Source: Rhodospirillaceae bacterium CCH5-H10 (GTDB lineage: Bacteria; Pseudomonadota; Alphaproteobacteria; Reyranellales; Reyranellaceae). From it: a stretch of 5,507 nt of DNA. The stretch covers positions 1-5,507 of the forward strand of contig LSKJ01000513.1 of assembly GCA_001557035.1 (NCBI GenBank). Reading direction: 5' to 3'. The notes under the pieces were generated by a model, which searched no databases, had not been told where the DNA came from, and worked only from the letters and a program-made list of their open reading frames with translations. The position numbers and the translations under genes were made by a program. Positions 5,450 to 5,507 of the stretch are shown here, piece by piece. Every line of letters starts with the position of its first letter. Position 1 is the first letter of the stretch.

Positions 5450-5507
5450 ATGAGCGCCCTGCCAGCGACGATGACCTGCATCGAGATCACGAAGTATGGC
5501 GGGCCGG
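5450..5507 (+). CDS. NAD(P)H:quinone oxidoreductase-like protein (zinc-free MDR family), partial (first 19 codons)
   Basis: An ATG at 5450 opens a frame that runs off the right edge. It gives MSALPATMTCIEITKYGGP, and the TCIEITKYGGP part matches the first beta strand and turn that begin quinone oxidoreductases of the medium-chain dehydrogenase/reductase family (typically a conserved I-x-x-x-GGPE-V-L). These enzymes reduce quinones or other enones with NADPH. An AAAGG site (5439-5443) lies six bases upstream and supports this start, although the second ATG at 5471 (M8) is a possible alternative. Only the N-terminus is visible, so the assignment rests on a short motif; a related zinc-free alcohol dehydrogenase or crotonyl-CoA reductase-like protein is possible. 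Confidence 0.72.
   Translation, partial: MSALPATMTCIEITKYGGP

Overview
The window is GC-rich, gene-dense bacterial DNA. It most likely comes from an alphaproteobacterium: a DUF1192 protein lies divergent from a quinone-oxidoreductase start, the codons are strongly G/C-ending, and a poly-3-hydroxybutyrate-type 3-hydroxybutyrate dehydrogenase is present. I cannot name the species from sequence alone. No RNA genes, mobile elements, CRISPR arrays or convincing terminators are visible.

Layout, right to left. A 66-base intergenic region (5384-5449) separates a rightward NAD(P)H:quinone oxidoreductase-like gene, of which only the first 19 codons are present, from eight leftward genes. In transcription order these are: a 62-residue DUF1192 protein; 3-hydroxybutyrate dehydrogenase (bdhA); an O-acetylhomoserine sulfhydrylase-type PLP enzyme (metY-like); a cytoplasmic alpha/beta hydrolase; a second short-chain dehydrogenase/reductase (SDR) with Thr at the usual catalytic Ser position; a DUF169 protein with several cysteines; a 2H phosphoesterase (2'-5' RNA ligase-like); and the N-terminal 81 codons of a probably exported alpha/beta-hydrolase-like protein cut off by the left edge.

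All eight leftward genes are packed with gaps of 1-21 bases or overlaps of 4-8 bases, with no room for internal terminators. They are probably one transcription unit read from the region near 5400. Two genes (metY-like and the second SDR) start with GTG, and several junctions look translationally coupled.

The recognisable chemistry is oxidation of D-3-hydroxybutyrate to acetoacetate (bdhA) and gamma-replacement of an activated homoserine with sulfide (metY-like). The hydrolase, second SDR and DUF169 protein have no assignable substrates, and no single pathway linking all eight is evident. The main items for a second look are the Ser-to-Thr SDR, the cysteine pattern of the DUF169 protein, and the mixed operon. 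I found no convincing sign of a wholly new system; most of the window is ordinary chromosomal metabolism.
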